Source: Aurantimicrobium sp. (lineage in GTDB: Bacteria; Actinomycetota; Actinomycetes; Actinomycetales; Microbacteriaceae). From it: 48,097 nucleotides of DNA. This document shows, one piece after another, positions 43,818 through 48,097 of the stretch. The DNA lies in the NCBI GenBank assembly GCA_024644865.1, contig JAHEGZ010000010.1:1-48097 (forward strand), given 5' to 3'. The translations under genes and the position numbers were made by a program. Every line of letters starts with the position of its first letter. Position 1 is the stretch's first letter. The notes below the pieces were generated by a model. It was not told the origin of the DNA. It made no database searches and saw only the letters and a program-made list of their open reading frames with translations.

Positions 43818-45172
43818 CCCTTGGTTGCTGCGGCCTGAGCCATGACTTCGCCGACCAAAACAATGGAGCCGGCCACGAGTACCGCTCCCCTGTCGCTGTC
43901 GGCAACCCGGGCGCGCGCGGCGGCCACAGCTACCGCGCTGTCAGGCACGACTTCGACGTTCTCAGCGCCCACGACAGCACCCGCGATTCGAGCAAGCTCG
44001 GCAACATTCGTTGCTCTCGGCGAATCGACAGTCGTCACAATCACGCTCGTGACATGCGGTGCGATCTCGCGAAGAATACCCTCGGCGTCTTTGTCGGAGA
44101 GGGCCGAGAACACCAGCACAACCTCGTCAAAGGTGAAAAAACTACCTAGGGCCTGTCCTAGAGCTTTGGCCCCGTGCGGGTTGTGCGCTGCGTCGACCAG
44201 CACCGACGGGTTCTTGGCCACGAGCTGAAGTCGACCCGGCGACTCAACCGAGGCGAACGCTTCGGTCAAAACTTCGGGGTCGAGACTGATGCTGCTGCCG
44301 CCCAAGAAACTCTCGACGGCAGCGATTGCCAGAGCGGCGTTCTGCGCTTGGTGCTCGCCGTAAAGTCCGAGGAAGATTTCGTTGTACTCGCCCGCGGTAC
44401 CCCTCACGCTCAGCATCTGACCACCCACGGCCACCCTCGCGCTGAGCTGAAGGTCTTTTCCGACGATCACGAGTGCAGATTCGGTGAGTTCGGTTGCCTC
44501 AGCCAGAACGGCCGTGGCCTCGGGCATTTGAGTGGCCGAAACCACGATGGCCGAGGGCTTGATGATTCCCGATTTAGTGCGCGCTATGGCATCGATGGTC
44601 TTCCCCAAGCGATCGGTGTGGTCGAGTCCAATAGGGGTGAACACGGCCACCACTGCATCGGCCACGTTCGTGGAGTCCCACTCGCCGCCCAGACCCACTT
44701 CGACCACAGCAACGTCAACCGGGGCATCCGCGAAGCTGGCGAAAGCCAAAATCGTGAGTACTTCGAAGTAGGTCAGTCGGGCTTCACCCTTAGCGATGAG
44801 TTCACCGTCAACCATGTCGACATAAGGCTTGATGTCGAGCCAGTTCTCGAGCAGCTTGTCGTTTGCGATGGGCTCGCCGTCAATCTGGATGCGCTCGTTG
44901 AACGAAATGAGGTGCGGGCTGGTGAACAGACCCGTGCGCAGGCCATACGCGCGCAGGATTGACTCAATCAGACGCGAGGTGCTGGTCTTACCGTTCGTTC
45001 CCGCAATCTGAATCACCGGATACGAGCGGTGCACGTCGCCCAACAGCTCAACAACGCGACGAGTCGGCTCGAGGCGCGGCTGGGGCGCTCCCTCTCCTAG
45101 GCGTTGTTCGAGCTCTTTGGTAACGAGTTCGGCGGCGCGAGCGTACTCGCGGTCTTCAGCAGACTCAGACAT
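43805..45172 (-). CDS. folC: Folylpolyglutamate / dihydrofolate synthase
   Basis: Mur-ligase-fold enzyme that adds glutamate to folates, 455 residues. ATP-binding motif is [19 protein letters not shown] at about 56-74; the omega-loop region [19 protein letters not shown] and [12 protein letters not shown] follow, then the C-terminal domain with [13 protein letters not shown]. The ATG at 45172 overlaps the ileS stop by 8 bp. Actinobacterial FolC usually performs both dihydrofolate and polyglutamate synthesis; this is inferred from the family. Confidence 0.95.
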   Translation of the reverse strand: MSESAEDREYARAAELVTKELEQRLGEGAPQPRLEPTRRVVELLGDVHRSYPVIQIAGTNGKTSTSRLIESILRAYGLRTGLFTSPHLISFNERIQIDGEPIANDKLLENWLDIKPYVDMVDGELIAKGEARLTYFEVLTILAFASFADAPVDVAVVEVGLGGEWDSTNVADAVVAVFTPIGLDHTDRLGKTIDAIARTKSGIIKPSAIVVSATQMPEATAVLAEATELTESALVIVGKDLQLSARVAVGGQMLSVRGTAGEYNEIFLGLYGEHQAQNAALAIAAVESFLGGSSISLDPEVLTEAFASVESPGRLQLVAKNPSVLVDAAHNPHGAKALGQALGSFFTFDEVVLVFSALSDKDAEGILREIAPHVTSVIVTTVDSPRATNVAELARIAGAVVGAENVEVVPDSAVAVAAARARVADSDRGAVLVAGSIVLVGEVMAQAAATKGWMK

Positions 45173-48097
45173 TGACCACTCGATTCACTCGGGATACCGC
45201 AACAACAAAAGCACCAGAATTTGCGTAGGCTGCAGCTCCAAATTTGGCAAAGTGTTCGGGCGCGACCGCGGTCAGCGAGCCGATCCACTCGGATGCAAGG
45301 TCAATCTCATGGTTGGACAGTACTGGCGAGCTAGACGGCGAGTGCATAGCAAAAGCGGTCGCAAGCGTTTCGTCGGCGATGTCGACCTCAGTGACCGACC
45401 GCACAGCTGCCGCATCCGCGTCATCGAAGAAGACGATGTCGAGGTTGATGCGATCGCTGACATCGAACCCGGCCGTCTTGCGGGTGTCTTGGATGGCGCG
45501 AATGAGGTCACGCGCCAGGCCCTCTGCCTCGAGTTCAGGCGTGGTTTGCGTATCGAGCAAGACGAAACCGCCGTTGCCCAGCAGTGTCAGCGCTCGCTCG
45601 GCGCCGTCAGCCGCCGGAGCGGTCTCGAGTGTGAGTTCGTATTCGCCTTCGACCAATTCGGTCCCGCCAGCGATGACAACACCGTTGGTCTCAGACCAGT
45701 CGCCCGACTTCGCGGCCTGAATCATGCGCTGAACATCTTTGCCCAGGCGCGGGCCAGCTACGCGAGCGTTGACGGCCAACTTTGACGTGATGCCGTACTC
45801 AGCTGCACTCGTGGGTGCCTGCTCAACCAAAGAGACCGACTTCACATTCAACTCGTCGCGAAGAATGTCAGAGAATGCTCCCAGTGCGGCTGCATCGGGC
45901 GTGACAACCGTGAGGTTGGCCAGTGGCAGGCGCACGCGCAGACCCGTCTTCTTGCGCAGAGCGAGTGAGTTGGATGTGATGTCACGCACCGCATCCATTG
46001 TCGACACTAGTGACGCATCAACCGGGAATGCTGACGCGTCGGGCCAGTCGGTGAGATGCACGCTGCGCCCACCGGTCAAACCCTGCCAAATGTTTTCGCT
46101 GAGCAGCGGCAACAGCGGCGCGGCTACGCGACACAGCGTCTCGAGCACGGTGTAGAGCGTGTCGAACGCTTCAGCGCCGGCTTCGCCGCCCGCCCAGAAT
46201 CGGTCGCGACTGCGGCGCACGTACCAGTTGGTGAGCACGTCGGCGAACTCGCGCAGAGAGTTGGCCGCCAGCGTCGAGTCCAAGTTCTCGAGGTGTGCTT
46301 CGACGTCGCGAATCAGGTCACCGGTCTTAGCCAGCAGGTAGCGGTCGAGCACGTTGGTCGAGTCGGTGCGCCAGGTTGCCTCGAAATTGTCGGCGTTGGC
46401 ATAGATCGAGAAGAAGTAATAGCTGTTCCACAGAGGAAGCATGAGCTGGCGAACCCCCTCGCGGATGCCCTCCTCCGTGACAATCAGGTTGCCACCCCGA
46501 AGCACCGGTGAGCTCATCAAGAACCAGCGCATTGCGTCGGAGCCGTCGCGGTTGAACACCTCAGAGACGTCGGGGTAGTTGCGCAGCGACTTCGACATCT
46601 TCTGACCGTCGTTACCGAGCACGATGCCGTGACTGACGACGTTCTTGAACGCGGGGCGGTCAAACAGGGCCGTCGAGAGAATGTGCAGCGTGTAGAACCA
46701 GCCGCGCGTCTGCCCGATGTACTCGACAATGAAGTCGGCGGGACTGTGACTGTCGAACCATTCCTGGTTTTCAAACGGGTAGTGCACCTGGGCAAAGGGC
46801 ATCGATCCGGAGTCAAACCAGACGTCGAGAACATCCGTTATTCGACGCATCGTCGACGCACCGGTGGGGTCGTCAGGGTTCGGGCGCGTCAACTCATCGA
46901 TGAACGGACGGTGCAGATCGGTGGGGCGAACGCCGAAGTCGGCCTCGATTTCGTCGAGCGACCCGTAGACGTCAATGCGCGGGTAGTCGGGGTTGTCACT
47001 CTTCCACACGGGGATGGGAGAACCCCAATAGCGATTGCGACTGATCGACCAGTCACGGGCGCCGGCGATCCACTTTCCGAATTGCCCGTCTTTGACGTTG
47101 TCGGGCACCCAGTTGATGTCTTGGTTGAGGGTCTCCATGCGGTCACGGAAGTCTGTGACACGAATGAACCAGCTCGAAACGGCGCGGTAGATCAACGGCG
47201 TGCGGCAACGCCAGCAGTGCGGGTAGCTGTGCTCGTAGCTGGCCACGCGCAGCAGCCGACCTTTTTCGCGAAGCAGCTTGGTCAGGGGCTTGTTCGCCTC
47301 GAACACCTGCAAACCGGCCACCTCGCCGAAGCGCGACAGGAATTTTCCACCATCATCGACCGAGAGCATGACCGGGATACCGGCCTCCTCACAGACTTTC
47401 TGGTCGTCTTCACCGTACGCCGGAGCCAGGTGAACAACACCGGTGCCGTCGGCGGCGGTGACATATTCCGCAGGAAGAATACGCCAGGCGTTATCGATGT
47501 AGAAGGGCTCGTCCGCATAGAAGTCCCAAAGGCGTTCGTACTCAACACCGCCGAGTTCGACGCCCGTGAAAGTTTTACCAACAGCCGCGTGAACTTCTGC
47601 TGCGTCTGCATATCCGAGGTCTTTGGCGTAGTTTCCGGCGAGGTCAGTGGCCAACAAGAAGGGCCCCTCGAGGCTCTCGGCGGCTCCGTTGGGACCGACC
47701 GGGTACACGCCGTAGGTGATCTGCGGACCAACAGCCAACGCAGCGTTGGTCGGCAGTGTCCAGGGCGTAGTCGTCCAGCCCAGAGCCCTAACACCTTCGA
47801 GACCGAGCGAGGCAGCCTTCGAACCCTTCAACGGGAAGGTGACAGTGACTGACTGGTCTTGACGCATCTTGTAGACGTCGTCGTCCATACGCAGTTCGTG
47901 GTTCGACAGCGGCGTCTCGTCGTTCCAGCAGTAGGGCAGAACGCGGAAGCCCTCGTAAGCCAGACCCTTGTCGTAAAGGCGCTTGAAGGCCCAGATGACC
48001 GACTCCATGAAAGAAATGTCGAGGGTTTTGTAGTCGTTTTCAAAGTCGACCCAACGTGCTTGGCGGGTGACGTAGTTCTCCCACTCCTGCGTGTAGG
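45165..48097 (-). CDS. ileS: Isoleucyl-tRNA synthetase, N-terminus outside window
   Basis: Charges tRNA-Ile. About 976 C-terminal residues are visible, and the frame is open to the window edge (first full codons read [18 protein letters not shown]). The Rossmann-fold HIGH motif is outside the window. Visible are the CP1 editing domain with [19 protein letters not shown], the [17 protein letters not shown] block, KMSKS as [13 protein letters not shown], and the long C-terminal region. The size fits the long, eukaryote-like IleRS class common in Actinobacteria. It is the first visible gene of the ileS-folC-DUF4233-ndk operon. Confidence 0.96.
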   Translation of the reverse strand, partial: YTQEWENYVTRQARWVDFENDYKTLDISFMESVIWAFKRLYDKGLAYEGFRVLPYCWNDETPLSNHELRMDDDVYKMRQDQSVTVTFPLKGSKAASLGLEGVRALGWTTTPWTLPTNAALAVGPQITYGVYPVGPNGAAESLEGPFLLATDLAGNYAKDLGYADAAEVHAAVGKTFTGVELGGVEYERLWDFYADEPFYIDNAWRILPAEYVTAADGTGVVHLAPAYGEDDQKVCEEAGIPVMLSVDDGGKFLSRFGEVAGLQVFEANKPLTKLLREKGRLLRVASYEHSYPHCWRCRTPLIYRAVSSWFIRVTDFRDRMETLNQDINWVPDNVKDGQFGKWIAGARDWSISRNRYWGSPIPVWKSDNPDYPRIDVYGSLDEIEADFGVRPTDLHRPFIDELTRPNPDDPTGASTMRRITDVLDVWFDSGSMPFAQVHYPFENQEWFDSHSPADFIVEYIGQTRGWFYTLHILSTALFDRPAFKNVVSHGIVLGNDGQKMSKSLRNYPDVSEVFNRDGSDAMRWFLMSSPVLRGGNLIVTEEGIREGVRQLMLPLWNSYYFFSIYANADNFEATWRTDSTNVLDRYLLAKTGDLIRDVEAHLENLDSTLAANSLREFADVLTNWYVRRSRDRFWAGGEAGAEAFDTLYTVLETLCRVAAPLLPLLSENIWQGLTGGRSVHLTDWPDASAFPVDASLVSTMDAVRDITSNSLALRKKTGLRVRLPLANLTVVTPDAAALGAFSDILRDELNVKSVSLVEQAPTSAAEYGITSKLAVNARVAGPRLGKDVQRMIQAAKSGDWSETNGVVIAGGTELVEGEYELTLETAPAADGAERALTLLGNGGFVLLDTQTTPELEAEGLARDLIRAIQDTRKTAGFDVSDRINLDIVFFDDADAAAVRSVTEVDIADETLATAFAMHSPSSSPVLSNHEIDLASEWIGSLTAVAPEHFAKFGAAAYANSGAFVVAVSRVNRVVNV

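Noticed and set aside
46629-47852. 407-codon plus-strand ORF opposite ileS
   Set aside because: Antisense to strongly conserved ileS motifs; no start signal and no domain.

Overview
This window is a stretch of actinobacterial core chromosome. Gene content, gene order and base composition (high-50s G+C by eye, not counted) fit a small-genome member of Microbacteriaceae, possibly an aquatic lineage; genus and habitat are inference. Markers are the order hrcA-dnaJ-rsmE-HIT-phoH-ybeY-corC-era-leuA, the order rne-rplU-rpmA-obgE-proB-proA-nadD-rsfS, a DUF4233 gene after folC, DnaE2 with a DUF6504 partner, and an orphan UgpC/MsiK-type ATPase next to a DUF4032 gene. Packing is tight, with many 1-14 bp gene overlaps. 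I see no insertion sequences, prophage, CRISPR array or recognisable defence island.

Layout: 1-7860 (minus) is a heat-shock, ribosome and RNA cluster headed by a CIRCE operator and ending in leuA, which has its own leader peptide. 7947-13462 holds a small DUF4870 membrane protein, hemW, a DUF1990 protein, lepA, rpsT and holA. 13519-20029 (minus) is comEC, comEA, leuS and pabB. 20048-26770 (plus) is pabC, an App1-type DUF2183 protein, an SOS-boxed DUF6504-dnaE2 pair and a FUSC-like exporter. 26767-31522 holds a flavin-dependent oxidoreductase (minus), then ugpC, a DUF4032 protein and corA (plus), followed by tRNA-Ala (minus). 31667-40644 (minus) is rsfS, an Ala/Pro-rich tail-anchored protein, nadD, a 60-residue membrane protein, proA, proB, obgE, rpmA, rplU and rne. 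40891-42990 (plus) is a VKOR protein and an MFS transporter. 43021-48097 (minus) is ndk, DUF4233, folC and ileS, whose 5' end lies outside the window.

The most distinctive feature is regulatory. About ten genes have a TANNNT -10-like hexamer ending 6-9 nt before the start codon and no convincing Shine-Dalgarno sequence, which suggests leaderless mRNAs. In two cases (proA, nadD) the hexamer contains the TAG stop of the upstream gene. In the 18-bp pabB/pabC gap one 7-bp motif gives a -10 on each strand. leuA is preceded by a 16-codon leader ORF with four consecutive Leu codons and an 11-bp hairpin. Other points are a DnaE2 whose PHP domain has lost conserved metal-ligand positions and that lacks neighbouring imuA/imuB, a ComEC without the usual N-terminal OB-like region, and a structured rplU leader.
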